64,000 nucleotides of DNA from NCBI GenBank assembly GCA_050084515.1, contig CM114271.1, forward strand, positions 57,102,001 to 57,166,000. Direction: 5' to 3'. Below, piece by piece: positions 1-13,130 of the stretch (the first letter of the stretch is position 1; every line of letters begins with the position of its first letter). The stretch is from Blasia pusilla (Eukaryota > Marchantiophyta > Marchantiopsida > Blasiales). Made by a program: the position numbers and the translations under genes. The notes beneath the pieces are model-generated. The model worked only from the letters and a program-made list of their open reading frames with translations. It was not told the DNA's origin and ran no database searches.

Positions 1-50
1 TCATCATGTCCATTCATTCATTTTAGCATTTCCCACTTATTACACGCTTC

Positions 51-1863
51 ATGCTTCTATTCTCGTTTCCTACTTTCTATTACTTACTTCCAAGTTCCCA
101 CACCCTCTATTCTCATCATGCTACTTCCGGGGAATATAATATTCTACAATCGGCTTGTGGCATATGTCAAGGTGATCCCATGGGTGGCCCACTCTTTGCC
201 ATTGCCCATTTTCGTGGGCTCCGAGCATCAGCGCAAGCCTTTCCATCTTGTCTTTTCCCTTCTATTGCTGATGACACTCACATTATAGGTCCTCCTTCTG
301 AAGTGTTCTTGCTTATACCTATTTCGTGGAGCAACTCTCTTTCTTAAACCTTAAAGTCCAACCTAGTAAATGTGAAGTATGGTCTCCTTCATGCCTTCCT
401 TCAACATTCACCCTACCTACTCTTGATTTTCCTATCTACATTGAAGGGGTTAGGGTTCTTGGGGTCCCAATTGGCTTCATCGATTATGTCTCAAAGTTCT
501 TGAATGAGGCCCTTTTGAAAGACGTGGAATGGCTTCATTTGTTACCTCATCTAGGGGATCTCCAAGTGGCTTATGGGATTCTCTTCGAATGTTTTCTACG
601 ACGCCCTTCCTACCTTCTTTGCACTTGTCCTCCTACTTCAAGGTTCTTACATTGGTTGGCCTCTTTTGACACTTCTATCTTGACAACTTTGGGTCAACTT
701 CTTGGCCCGGATACCTTTGAGGGAGAGGACGGTGTCTTGGCTTCACGAAAAGCTATCTTGCCTATTTCTTTTGGAGGGGTGGGACTTCCCTCCACAATTG
801 CATATGCTCCCGCAACTTTTTTTGGGAGTTGGGCGTTGGTAGCACGGATTATGGCTTCAAGGTTTCTCCAAGGAGATACACCTATCTTGATGGATCATAT
901 CGCCCATGTAGAGGAGGGGGACTTGTTATTTCAACAACAACTAAGATCTACACGAGCTCTTCTTCCTCTTCGTACTAAAGTAATTCTACCCCTTTTCAGT
1001 CAATTGATTACAGAAGGGTTTGATCGACTTCAAGAGCATATCTCCGAGAATCTGCATTAAATCAACTTTTCCAGCATTCTCTTTGAGGCATCCTCTGACG
1101 CTCATCGAGCTTGTCTACGTTCATGTGCCGGTACCGAAGCGGGGGCGTGGCTTACTGCAAATTCTATTATTCTTCCATTTCGTCTTTCTCGACAGCTTTG
1201 CGGTTACGCCTTGGACTTCCCCATCCTTCTATGTTAGGTGTGTCGAATTGTATATGCGGGGATTCCATTGATGCCAAGGGTATCCATATTCTCCGATGTG
1301 CACATGGTGGAGAACGAACGGCCACACATTATGTCATTAGAGAGGCGGTAGCATCGATGGCTCGTACTGCAAGATACACCGTTGGGCTAGAGCAATTCCA
1401 TGTCCTACCTTCAACCACACAAGCAACCTCTCGTCACAGAGTGGATCTTGTTATGTCTCAAGGTGGATTTCGGACACTAGGTGATGTGGTGGTTGTTGAT
1501 CCAACACGTTCTGTCTTGGTGTGTCGATCCGCACATACCAAAGGTTCAGCGGCCGAAGCTGTAGCAAGAATCAAGGAGTGAAGTTATGTTGTGAGACATG
1601 CGACTAATGGATTTATTCCTTTTGCAATGGAAGTATAGGGTCATTTACTTGTGTCTTTTGATACTTTCCTCAAAATATGTGCTCACCACTCCCTCGAGAA
1701 TCATCACCTTGCCCCTTCCCGTAGTCTTTCTCTCTCTGTAGTTACTATTTATTTTCGGCAATGCATCTCAGTGGCCTTACAACGTGCACAAGGCTTAACA
1801 TTGATACATCGTGCGGAGGTGATGGGGGGTCGCTCGCCTCGTCGTCCATTCACATATGACTAA
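51..1863 (+). pseudogene. Non-LTR retroelement, 3' part (reverse transcriptase + zinc knuckle/endonuclease-like C-terminus), broken
   Basis: This is the 3' half of an old reverse transcriptase ORF, now spread over three frames. 51-347 carries the QGDPMGGPLF motif and an IADD catalytic box, a variant of the usual YADD. 326-1060 carries the thumb and connection region, with the family-typical GSWALV stretch. 1111-1581 carries a C-x-C ... H-x3-C-x-H-G zinc knuckle at about 1246-1310. That is followed by R-x-D-L-V ... D-V-V-V-V-D-P, which resembles a PD-(D/E)xK restriction-like endonuclease core. The same frame continues to 1863 after a TGA (1579-1581) and a TAG near 1636. Frame changes near 340 and 1060-1110 and these stops make it non-functional. 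The 5' part lies outside the window. An AATAAA-like AT-rich stretch near 2015-2040 may mark the 3' end. The RT assignment is firm; the endonuclease reading is inference. Confidence 0.75.
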
Positions 1864-2040
1864 CCACTCGTGTTCTTGTCAGATTTGTTTTAGGCTATTA
1901 ATCATGTAGTTCATTGAGTCGGTATTTGCGTTGGCTAGTTGCCATTTTCTTTTTGCATTCTTTTACTCCTCTTTTGAAATGTTATCACCTTTCTTTGTCC
2001 TCTTTTGAGGTTTATTTTATAATAAAATGGATATATATAT

Positions 2041-3009
2041 TCCTATTCAATTCAAGTCTATTCTAGCCGCATGCTTGTTAAAACACTCTTATCCCAATAC
2101 GATCCGTCAAAAATGATCCTCCTCCTCAAAAAGTTATCCATCAACACACTCCAATCGTGAGGCACCAAGTGGACTTTTAGCGCAAACGCAAAAAAGAGTT
2201 CTTCAACGACTTCGTCATCCTCATGTTAGGGAAGCTGTTGTTCCACGAGGTCCAATGAGAGATCGCCACGTAAGTTTCCAAAGTTCCCGGCCAATGGGAA
2301 AACGCCACGCCGCAGGAAAGAATCACTCCGTGATTACACGTGCTTGGAGATCTACCCTGTCTGTGCGAGCAATTCACATCCATTAAGTCAGTCGGCCGTT
2401 CCAGTTACGTGACATGTTTTTTCGTCGTTTCCTCCGTCCGCCGAACCCGAAATGCTCCTGCGTCAATCAGTCAGTGAGTCAAAGAATGATCCGATCTCCA
2501 TCCCTGCTATGGAGTTTCTTGGGAGGAAGCGTTCGCTCCTGACGTCTAGCCGAGCGCTTCCGTCCTACGAAGCGGTGCTGAATTCCCAAGGGTTTCGCAG
2601 TTTTTCCGTTATCAATTATCCAAGTCGTCAAGAATTTTGAGCATTTCGTGTTCAGGTTCGGTGTAGGGTTTTGGATCCGTCGGGGATTTCTTGAGCGTCG
2701 TGGGGTGGGTTGGCTTGCGGTCTTCATGAACGTGTGAGTTGGAGATTGTGAGGAATGAGCGAGTGATCCATCGGCAGATTGATGCGAATGAGCGATTTCG
2801 CTTGCTTTGTGTCAGGACTTGGGTTTGCCGGGGGAGCCTATGTTTGGTATGGGGTCAGTGCAGGGGTTGGAATGAGCTGAAGAAGATGAAGGGAGGTGGT
2901 GGTGCTGCGGCAGTGAGTGGCGTTGTTGTGATTGAGATGCAAATGTGTGTGTGAGCGGAATTTTGTTGCCGGGGTTGTAAGAAACGATTACATTCATCAG
3001 AAACACTCG
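2041..3009. promoter_or_regulatory. Upstream region / 5' UTR of the DUF212 gene
   Basis: No convincing gene lies here. GC content rises from about 2160 and the sequence leads directly into the first exon of the DUF212 gene, so it probably holds that promoter and 5' leader. Short ORFs on both strands (for example 2452-2640 and 2479-2727) overlap each other and show no domain. No clear TATA box was seen. Confidence 0.35.
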
Positions 3010-5080
3010 ATGGCCAAAGTCTTGGCGAGCAGCTGCAGCTGTTCTGCTTCTCCGAGTAGTGCTCTGTCTAGCAGCACCTATGCACGGGGAGATGATGCTC
3101 GGGATCCACGAGCTTCTAAAGGGGCGAAATTCGCTGTTCTTCGGAGCCTTGGAACTGGTGAAGGGGGGAGTTCGCTTTCATCGTCCTTGGGCTTGCCCAG
3201 ATTACGAAGGAGGCGTCGTAGAAAAGCCCAAGTGACTGCAGCCTTGGAGGAAATTTCTCAAAATCACGTAAGCATCTGCCGTCTGCGCTCCGCGGTGTCT
3301 CCTCGTTGGTCTCTAACTGCCTTCGACGGCAGAGCGGTTGATCCGTAGATGGTGGTAGTGGGTCAATTTGTCATCTGGGTTCTATCGAGATCATCAATTT
3401 GGGTATAATTGTCCGGTGGTTGTTGCTCAGTTAGAGGCGCGTTGAGGGTAGAGTGTGATATGCGTACCGAGTCTATAAACAGAGCGGTCTTTGATCAGTA
3501 GATGGGCGTCGGTTCTGGGACCAAGTTCTGAGGTCTCTGCTGGCATACTCTTAGGTCCGTGTGATGCTCGATGCCGAATTGGTTCCTCAGCTGGGAAGTC
3601 AACAAACCTTAGGTGAGCTGCCGAGGTAAGGCAAATGTGTCATGGTTCAAGTAGACAATGCTCATGGGTACCGAGTCATTCGGTAGAGCACGTTTGTTGT
3701 TGCTCCTGTAATTCGGAACTGCATGCCTTGTGTGCAGGTTTTAGTGTCTGCATCTTTTGCTGGCATCCTTGGACAGGTCATTAAACCTTTTACTTCCGCT
3801 GCTTTGGGGAAAGGATTCAATTGGAAGCTGGTTATCAAACCTGGTGGACTGCCTTCCACACATTCTGCGGTAGTGCACCACTCGCTTTTTTCTGTATGAA
3901 ATTTTCCCAAATTATGTCGATGTCTGTGACTCGCCGATGAGTTCATTTATTGAATGGGACTTCTGCTACGCTTGCAGGTTGTGACAGCTGCAGCAACTGC
4001 TCTTGGGTTGGACAGGTAACTGATCAAGAGTCTAACTTGGTTAGGAATTCTGTTTTCCTGACTTGCACTTCTCTTACTGTCAGTTTTTTTTCCTTGCTCT
4101 GTGTGCCTCGCAGGTGGACTTCTAATCAATCATCTCTTTGAACAATAACCTTGTTTTGCATAAGTACTTTAGAGCGAAACTGGGTGAGGACGAGATTGGA
4201 AATCTGGGCTGCTCTGAACCAACTCATCTCAAAGTTGTTTGTTTGACAATTGTTGCCAGGGGACTCTCCGACTCAGTATTTGGGTTCTCTGTAATTGTTG
4301 CAGCGGTTGTTATGTATGATGCCCAGGTATTTGTGATCCTCTACTGCTATCTTTCTTTCATCTCTGAAGATTTCTTTTCCATTCGAGCATCGATGGTTGT
4401 CAGTTCTGCATAAGGTTTGAGAGTTTGCTTCTTGGCTTTCAAAAAAGCTTGGTTTATCAAATTTCAGAGCTGTGGAGAAAATGTCCTTGGCATCTCATGT
4501 AGTGGAAGTTGATACTGACCACAAGTCACTTGTCTTTCCCTAGGGAGTGAGAAGGTCAGTTGGTAAGCAAGCAGAAGTCATCAACACAATGGTATTATCA
4601 CAAATGGCCAACATTAATAGTGTGCCGCCTCTGCCAATGTCGACTTCAACTCCAAATCCATCTCCTTATGCAATTGGTGTGGAGCTAGCACGTGATCCTG
4701 TGCAAGCTGAACTTGCTTTCATGGGCGAGGCAGATTCTTCTTCATCTCTTTCCAAGGCATCCAAGAGTACTGCCGTTTTGAATGAGAGTATGGATGCCCT
4801 TTTGAGAGTGAATGGCACTCCATCCCGATCGACAGCAACTCCTGAGGAGCCATCTCAGCTGAATGTTGCTCCTTCAAGACCTCAAGAGTTTTTTGACGTA
4901 GCTGAGAAACTTCCCAGCGTGAAGGACGGGCAAGTTACACTCCAAGAAATTGGGACTCTCAGTGGCTGGCGTCATATCCCTCTCAAAGAATCGGTTGGAC
5001 ACACCAAAGTAGAAGTCTTTGTTGGGGCACTTTGGGGCATAGTAGTGGCAATAGGTTTCCATTCTGTTCTTCAGCTATAG
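3010..5080 (+). CDS. DUF212 (acid phosphatase/vanadium haloperoxidase-related) membrane protein, plastid-targeted; 5 exons
   Basis: The coding exons are 3010-3267, 3738-3869, 3978-4015, 4260-4326 and 4544-5080, giving 343 residues. All introns have GT-AG ends and every junction keeps frame. Residues 1 to about 75 are Ser/Ala- and then Arg-rich, with the look of a chloroplast transit peptide. Exon 2 carries the family hallmark GGLPSTHSA. Exon 4 carries DSVFG ... VVMYDAQ, and exon 5 opens with GVRRSVGKQAEVIN. A Ser/Pro-rich linker follows, then GHTKVEVFVGALWG and a hydrophobic C-terminal segment. Bacterial and plant members are small multi-pass membrane proteins of unknown biochemistry. The haloperoxidase name rests on distant PAP2-like similarity. 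The linker of about 130 residues is long compared with bacterial members. I chose the ATG at 3010 because it gives the transit peptide. No defect is visible. Confidence 0.88.
3268..3737 (+). other. Intron 1 of the DUF212 gene
   Basis: GTAAGC donor after CAC (3265-3267) and TGTGCAG acceptor before 3738, phase 0, 470 nt. The other introns are 3870-3977, 4016-4259 and 4327-4543. Confidence 0.8.
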
Positions 5081-5208
5081 CAGCTAACTAGTGTTGCTTT
5101 GTGCTGGACTCATGTTGAAAGTGAAATTAGAGATTGTGTGAATGAAAGTGATCTGTACTGCTGTAGTGTTTGAGATGAAATGAACCAGTGTAAACAGTTC
5201 ATGTGTAA

Positions 5209-5214
5209 AATAAA
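5209..5214 (+). terminator. AATAAA poly(A) signal, DUF212 gene
   Basis: A canonical AATAAA lies 129 nt past the stop codon, in an AT-rich 3' region. It is the first such hexamer after the ORF. Confidence 0.5.
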
Positions 5215-8200
5215 CTCCCGATTAGTAAAACAGTTACACTGGTTGGACATTTTACTTGGCGAGAAGTAGCATATGTGTGAAATGGTTGCACAATAAATAC
5301 TCCACTACACCTCAGTTTGTAGCAACTACATGGGTCATCTGTTCACCATACTTGGGAAGAATATTTTCTGGCCTCTATGATATGGTAGAAATAACGTTTG
5401 TGCACGATGATGTATACAAAGAAACAATCTTTGGGATCAAACACAACCTTTTGTGGGCAGTTCTATGACTTAGGCTATCATGGGATGGGGTGGGGTTTGT
5501 GTGTTATAAGGGGTGAAGAGGATAAGATGAATGTTGGACTAAAAATCTTGCTGTTATTCTCGTTTGTTCAAGAGGGGATTCTCTTACTTAAATCTAGAAA
5601 GATGGAGAAAGGAGCGCTTTTACAATTCACAAGGAAATTTATTTCTAATAGTGCATATGTGTCTAGCCAATGCAGGAGGCCAAAGGTATGCTCATAGATC
5701 TCCTTTGGAATAAAGAGAGCTCATACGTCTTCATCCCATTGGTGAGAGGGAAGAAAAGAAAATGACTTCTCAAAAACCTCTAGACAGTCCAACGAAGGAG
5801 GTGTCAAAATATTTCGACACCCCCTTCCTCACTTCTCTCTATTTATTTCTATCCCTCATAAGAGAAGGGATTGAGATGGGAGGGAAAGACATGGATTCCG
5901 TACCTATGGAGAGAGGGTTGGAAGGATGGTCAATTTGTTCCTTCCCTCCAACCATGGCTAGTTCACAATTGAACACTTATTGAACCTTTCATATTTGAAT
6001 TCTTTCATTTTACTTATTGAAAACAAAATATATATATGAATCCCTTTTGAGAACTTTATCCCTTTCTCTTTTCCAATCTTTTGTATTTTTCCTTATTGAA
6101 AATTAAAATGAAAGTTGAAGAAACCATCCTTTGTTGATATGTAAGAGCGTCGCAATATATGTCAATGCCCTTTCCATAATTTATACCTTTCTTATTCCTT
6201 ATTGTGAAAATTCAGTATTATCACAATAGTGCAAATCATGAAAACTAGTAACTTTTTGCTCTACGATGGATCCGATGAAGGAAATGAAAATGCTTCACAA
6301 ATGGAGAATTCATAAAGCGATGCATTATACAGACGTTGAGAATTAAAAATTACAGAGTTGATGAATAAGTAGTAAAGATAAATTTTGGTTTGAATATATC
6401 ATGAATAATAAATTTTTAAAAATTAATTTATTTCTTATTTTAATCTATAAGTAAATAGTTTCTTATTAGTTTTCAACCCATATCTCTGAATTGATAAAAG
6501 AGAATTACTCATTTTGATCCAAAATTTGTTTTAAAATAATATTTAAAAATCCTTCACAAGAAAAGCTTCAAAGTAAAAATAAAAAATAAAAATTTCATCC
6601 TTTCAAAGAATAAATTTTGTCACTATTCTATTATTAATTTTCCTCATTTTTTGAAAATAATTTAGAATTTCCTTTCCAAATTTTACTTATTTTTAATATT
6701 GAAATAAAAATTTGAACTTAAAGAAGAAGAATAATTTCACATGAAATAGATTTATAATTTATTGAGAATAAATTTTTAAATTAAAAAATTAGTTCAAATT
6801 TAAAATAAAATTTAATATCATCAGTAAAACCTCTTTCTTTTGAAATGTTGGCTTAGTATAGGGAAAATTAGACCTAATTTTCCCTAAAAAGAGAAAGGCT
6901 TCACACGTTGCGTTAGTTGGGAACTTGGACCCTCTCAGCTAAAGCTAATGCTATTAATAGTATGATAAGTACATTCTCTTCTCTAGTCTTTATAAATTTC
7001 TTTCAACATTTATGTGAAGAGTAAGTATTTTGGAGATTTGTAACATGCAATACACATGTCCAAAAGGCTCTTTCTCATAAATTTAACATGCCACAACATG
7101 TTTTGGAGTAAATTTTTTCTTCCAATGTCTAGAGGTTTTTGAGAAGTCATTTTCTTATATTTGACTTTTGTAAAGTGAGATAAAAGAAAATACCCCCTCT
7201 CTTTTGGGGTGAGAGAGGATATACCTCCAAGAGAGAGAGCGTGGAAAGTCATTATCTCTTTGTTGAACCTCCTTTCCATGATGTGGTGGAGCTTTGGTGC
7301 TCCTTGCCTTGTGAATAATTCCTAAAGCACCAACTTAGTGATTTTGCTACTTCGAGGTAGAGTTTTCGTGCTGCAATAATACACACACAAGCGTTGCCAA
7401 AATTTTGGTAGGCGATTGAGTATGAGAACAAAGTTGCTATGACAAGGTTCACAAGAGCGCGTGTGAAAGCCTTGTTTTTTTATATTTTAGAGGTGTGAAG
7501 ATTTTTGTGGATAAGATGCGCGTGGAAGCGATCTCGAGTTTTCATTAGATTTTGAGTCATGAATGAACATCTTTGCAAGTAGAAGATTAGATTTTGCTTT
7601 GAGTGTTGAGCTCTTGATTTCTTATGCTTGCTATTGTCCAAACGACACACTATTTTGATGTGTTATAGTGAAACAACGACCATTCCCATTGTATGAGAGC
7701 TCAATTCACTGGTTTTCTTGGGGGCTTGTTGAGTGAAATTTTTTTGGGAGGGTTTTTGAATGAAAAACCCTCCATAAAAAGATTCTTCTTGCTCATCCAT
7801 TTCTCGCCCTTATCAATCGGCATTGATGTTTGACCAATTGTTGACATTCCAATGTTGAATGCTATTCAAATTGTTGCTCTTTTTCATTTAGTCAATGCCA
7901 TTTTATTTGACTAATTTTGTTGATTTTTTTATAGTCTACTATTACAGCCTAGAAGTCACTAACCACTTGCATCTTGATTCTGATTGCTATTTCAACATTC
8001 GACTATTTTCGACATTCAACCACTAGTTGCGGCCATCATGACAAGGACAACCATCTCATAATCAAAATTTTCCCACCAACGGATTGTATGCTCGCCATCC
8101 AACGATGCTAGGTCATTTTCTTAATGATGGATTTGAGTTCTAGTTTTTGCTCCGCTATGGATAGTGACTAGTAGCCACTCTATGTCGATTGAGTACTCTA

Positions 8201-9577
8201 TCGTGACACTTGTGGCTGCAACACTCCTTTGATTACCTCGCAGTGCTACTTATGGCTACATCGCATCATCCCAATTCTAAAGCAGCACTAGCTTTGCCGA
8301 GTAGAGAGTATTGTTTGATACTAAAGGGCATGCCGCACCAAATTAGTGAGTGTTGTGTCCTTACATTTGTAGTTGAACCATGCCATCATTGCCGCACCGC
8401 ACCATCAAGGAGGAGTTAATTGCGTTGGTATCAAGGCGTATGACTAATTGATGACAATAGGAGTTTTTGTATTCCAAGTGAGTTGGTTTCGATGTGCAGC
8501 TACCAAGGAGCAACACTAATATTGTGTTCTAGGTTACCCATCCTCATCTTTTGCCTTGCTCTTATCAAGGGTTTCTAGATGTTGGGTATTTTTTGTAGCG
8601 CAGGGTTATTAAGGGATGATAAGCATGGGCATTGTTGATGTGTGAGAGTACGAGGTATAGACTTGTGTGGGATTCCCAAATGGTAAGTTGTTTCCTCTAT
8701 TGACCAATTTCATATTAGTATAGACTATTGTTGCACATTGTTGCTTGAGTTGAGAGTTGAATTGTACAAATTTAGAGAGACCATGTGAGAGGCACATAGT
8801 AGCCATCATGATTTTCTCAAGATTTTGAGTGGCGATTTAATAAGTGTAGTAGAGGAGAGTTTGTGTAGAGTGGCGTGAGGTATCAAGGGTCTCCCTATGA
8901 GGGACTACCTCGAGCTCCCTTTGTGTCATCTTTAGATGGAAGAGAGATTTTAGAGGAAGACTTCCCTATTCTGTCACCTAAGACTTTGAGTAGTCTTGAT
9001 CCGTACGCATACGAGATGGACATCTAGGGTAGAGAATCGAGTAGGTTTTTGAGAGCGGTGGGGACCACCGAGTTGCATGACTTTATAGTGGAGTTTTGAG
9101 GTTTGTACTAGTCCTATAGGGGTACAAAATTCCCAAGAGTTCAATGTGTTCACAATGTGAAATGATGTGTTTAAGTATTTGGAGGGATTGTTGATGGACG
9201 TAAACCATGAGTTTTTGGTAAAGATCGATGTATGGAGGCTTTACTATGACCCATATTATGTGTCATAGATAAAAGGATTTGTGGATGAAGAAGGGAGAGG
9301 CTATCTCCTCTACTACTAGTGAGACTCATAGAGGGTTGACTCTCTTAGGGGCAATGCCATCTTCCATTTGGATTTGTTTAGAGTTTAACCCTATGACTAA
9401 AATATTTTCTAAGTTGAGGAGGAACTATTAAGGGATGCAGACCAAGAAGTTACATAGCTTCCACAACTTTCATCAATCAATAAAAAAATAGTTTGCATGA
9501 GGCATTTACCCATATTTGGTGTCTAATTAATGTCACTCAAGGATTGACCGAGATTAAGGTATCTAGACATGGTATGG
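5215..9577. other. AT-rich intergenic DNA with decayed repeat fragments
   Basis: No gene is supported here. 6000-6850 is very AT-rich with simple A/T runs. About 35 bp near 5758-5790 reappear inverted near 7110-7150. The stretch 7190-7310 resembles part of the solo LTR at 9582-10223: both share a TATACCTC..AGAGAGAGAGC block, TCTCTTTGTTGAACCTC, and a GGTG(G)CGGAGCT-like block before CCTTGCCTTGTGA. It is probably a second, older LTR remnant. All ORFs here are under 100 codons with no recognisable domain. Confidence 0.4.
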
Positions 9578-9581
9578 AGGA

Positions 9582-10223
9582 TGTCACGTCTTTTACGATA
9601 AATCGATGAGATGTAGTAGAGCGCCTTTTTGAGTAGTGGAGGACAGGTTGAGTAGGTCGAGGATGACCTGTTGAGGCTCGGGGAAACCTGAGAGAGTAGG
9701 TTTCCCCTTCGTTTCGGCTCATTTTGGAGCCATATTTAGAAACTTACTATTTTAGGTAAGTATCATTTTGAATATATGATTGAATTTATATTTTTGGTAA
9801 GTGACCCTTGACCTCCTACATCAGGTCAAGAGCCAAGGAGGTGACTTGGGAGAGTAGGTTACCATGGAGAGAGCTTGGGAGAGGGGAGGGGTATACCTCA
9901 AGGAGAGAGAGCTTGAGAGCTGATTCTCTCTTTGTTGAACCTCTTGGCATAAGGTGGCGGAGCTATGGTCCCTTGCCTTGTGAGTGTAACCCAAGGCTCT
10001 CATTAGAAGAGTGGGTTTGGTTTGACATGAGAGAGAGTGTACACCTTTGAGAGCTATGGTGTGAGATGGTGTAGAGAGAGATTGGATCTTACTTTATTGG
10101 AGATATTTTGGTACTTCTCACCTCTATGTATGGATGCCATGAGTTAGCATGGGATCGTGTGTGTTTGTGTGTGTGTTCGGTGACAACCATGTATATTGTA
10201 TAGCGATGTGTATGCGCACGACA
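9582..10223 (+). mobile_element. Solo LTR (TGTCAC...GACA family), 642 bp, TSD AGGA
   Basis: The element starts TGTCACG and ends CACGACA, so its termini are TGTC/GACA. It is flanked by AGGA on both sides (9578-9581 and 10224-10227). The same sequence recurs inverted at 33264-33751 and 46241-46883. No gag-pol follows, so this is a solo LTR left by LTR-LTR recombination. The short ORFs inside it (9821-10003, 9808-10050) are LTR sequence, not genes. Confidence 0.82.
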
Positions 10224-13130
10224 AGGATTAGAGTGAGACCTGCAGAGACAAGTGAGGGATGGGTTACTTCTCTATCATACCTTATCTACCAAGAGAGTTT
10301 TTTTTTTGAGTTGGCGGAGTGAATTGAGCACAACACAGCAAAAGAGACCATAATGGGTTTGAGCTATGTGAGAGAATCTTCGTGAGGAGAAACCACCACA
10401 CATATGTTGTAATGCGTATCCCAAGAGCCGAGTGTAGCACATAGAAAGCAGTGTGGTTATTGCAAGCCCATGTAACCTATATCTATGCCATCATATTAGG
10501 TTAGCTATAGCCAAAAGTGATTTGTTTTGGAAGTAGTGGGGCCATCTATTAAAGGATTGTACGTGTCAAGGGAGTGGATAGATATTGAAAAAAATTGAAT
10601 TGTATGGAATGGACCCCTAGTCAGGTGTGTTTCATTGTGACTACGCCTAGTGTTACAACCATACATATGAGAGGTGCTTGACTTTGCATCCCAAGTTACA
10701 CCTGTATCAAGTTACTAAAGAGAGTTGGAACTTGGAGGCTTAGGTGTAACCGTGTAGCTAGAGGTCGTGAAGCAAGTAGTCCAACAAGAGGATGAGGTGT
10801 TGAACATGCTCATGGAGGTGGTCTAGGCCTCCTTTTATATGGGTTGAGGGTGACTCTGCTCATGAGGTGGGGATGAATTAATTCCCAAATTGAATAGTTG
10901 CAGTGATGGCTTTGAGATAATTGGATGTTGGATCAATGACATCAATGTATACTATAATTTGCGGAGTATTCTGACATGGCTACACATGCAGATTACGACA
11001 CGTGTCCATCTTACGTATAAGCATGAAGCGGGTATTCACAAAGACGTATACGCACGGGAGGGGGTGAATCTACAAGACCGTGCATGGCATAGTCCGTCGT
11101 GGGCATTAACAAGTATCATATGTAGTAGGTAGGGATGAAGAAGATTGGGTCAGATGGATGTGCAGGATTGTGTAAATGGAGGAAACCACCATGGTTATAA
11201 GTAGAGTAGTAGTAGAGCTAGATCCATAAAGAGGAGAAGCCGAGAAGCAAGCCAAGTTCCCTTAGTCATTTACTTTGTCCAAGGAGATGAGGATCCCATG
11301 GCCATCAATGGGTCCTTATGAAAGTTCCCAAAGGTTGAGTGTTGTTGGTGTGCAAGGCTGCAAGCATGATGAGCAATGGGACAAATGAGTGCATCAACTT
11401 CAATTGCTAATGATCAAGAGGAGCCCATACAAAGTGAATTGTTTAGGGCAGCCATAGGCATGTACCACATATGATATGGGACATTTTCCAAGGAAAAAAA
11501 TGCATTGTTTTTTTTTTACCTTGGATGCTATGATATTGGGAGGCACGTCTAGTCTGTCGAGGTGCTCTAATTGGATGCCACGTTAAGTGAGTGTGGGTTG
11601 AAATTCTTTTCATACATTCAGAGGTCGTGGTGAAAGAGTTGGTGGCCGTGCCCTTGGAGCATATGGTTGGGATGTCCACTATTAGTTTATGGTAGACTGA
11701 AATTACTAGATTGGTGGAGCTGCCCACAAGAAGTGCTATAGAGCATGCCATGGTTACACTCGAGGTGGTATTGTTGGATAACTTAGGTGATATTTTCTGA
11801 TCGGTTATTTATAGAGGTAGAGTTTATTTTCCGCAATGTGTCTTATGGGATTCAAGAGTGCAACCCTTGATGTTCGGGAAAGCACCTTTAATGGGTTTGG
11901 GCCTAATTCAAGCCTATATTAACCATGCCCATTTGGCATTGAGATGTCATTGGGAAGAGCTAGTGCCACGTAATTCCTTACCCAATATGAGATAACAGTG
12001 ATGCTAAAGTTGGAGATTCTGATTGATAAGTCAATTGTGTTAGCCAAGGCGATAACAATCAATGCAAAGTCGCAAGACATTTTGGTTGATGGAGGAATGT
12101 TATACCCAATGGGGTTTACCCTAGATGACTAAGACGAGTTAGCTTCCTACAAGCTAGGATGATAGTCTAATGATGGATGAGTTAGCTTGTCGTTAGTATA
12201 GTCTAGAGTTTATTGATGGGATGATCGTGCGTCGACTAAGAGAGGTTATGACACTAGGAGGATTCAGTAGAGCCATCATTTGGCCAAGAGACTTGAGGGA
12301 GGGTCATGTCCATGCAAAGGACATAGCAATGCTGATAATTTTATGGAGAGGAGTGTCATGACGAGGCACCAATTTATGGAGAAGAGGTGAAACTATGAGG
12401 CTCGCATGAGGAGCTTCAACAATCACATAATAATGGCTTGGAGTGAGTTTTTTGCACTGCGTTGAGATTGGTGAAAGAAATTTGAGGTGGCAAGGAGTGC
12501 TATGTTGACACCCTTGGATGATACACCAGTTGTGTAAAATTTTTTTGAGGAGGGTGTGAGGATGCTAGATCGCTTTGGAGGGATTAACATTGGTTTGGTT
12601 GCTATGTTATGAGTAGATCTTTGCATGTAGAAGTACCTAAATGTGTAGCGTGATGAGACCGCAAGGCAAGCAAGTCTCACTTCAACATGTTGCCCAAGTG
12701 AGGCAATGATTTCCTAATCTCTTGCCAATGTCAAGATTGACAGGTTACCAAAAGTTCCTTGTCAAACCTAGGGGATGTCAATGATGGAAAAGTTGAGAAC
12801 TAGATATGTCCAACCTAAGGGTATTTTTTATCGCTATCTGAAAAATTTGGACAAAAAGTCAAAATTAAATAAGGTGCGGTCAAATCCCATATAAACGAGG
12901 TAGGGCCAAATTTTAAAAAATTTGATTTTTGAGTTGAAAGTTCGAAGGGTGGAAGAAATTCTCCACTGCCATGTGTCCATTTATCATTGGTCAACATAAT
13001 ATAATATTAAATTATACAAAATATTATAAAATAATCTTATCTAATATATTATAAAATAATATCATAATAAGAGATAAGATGTAAACCCCAAAAAACTGTA
13101 TACACATATATTTAAAAGCAATATCTTCTT
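10224..13130. other. Intergenic DNA, probable retroelement decay
   Basis: No open gene. Near 12040-12110 (+) a short reading frame contains an ILVDGG-like stretch, which could be the aspartic protease site of a Ty3/gypsy element, but stops follow immediately. The run 10890-11132 is open for 80 codons with no domain. The rest reads as stop-rich sequence. Confidence 0.3.

Noticed and set aside
9808-10050. 80-codon ORF
   Set aside because: Lies wholly within a solo LTR whose ends are fixed by an AGGA target duplication.
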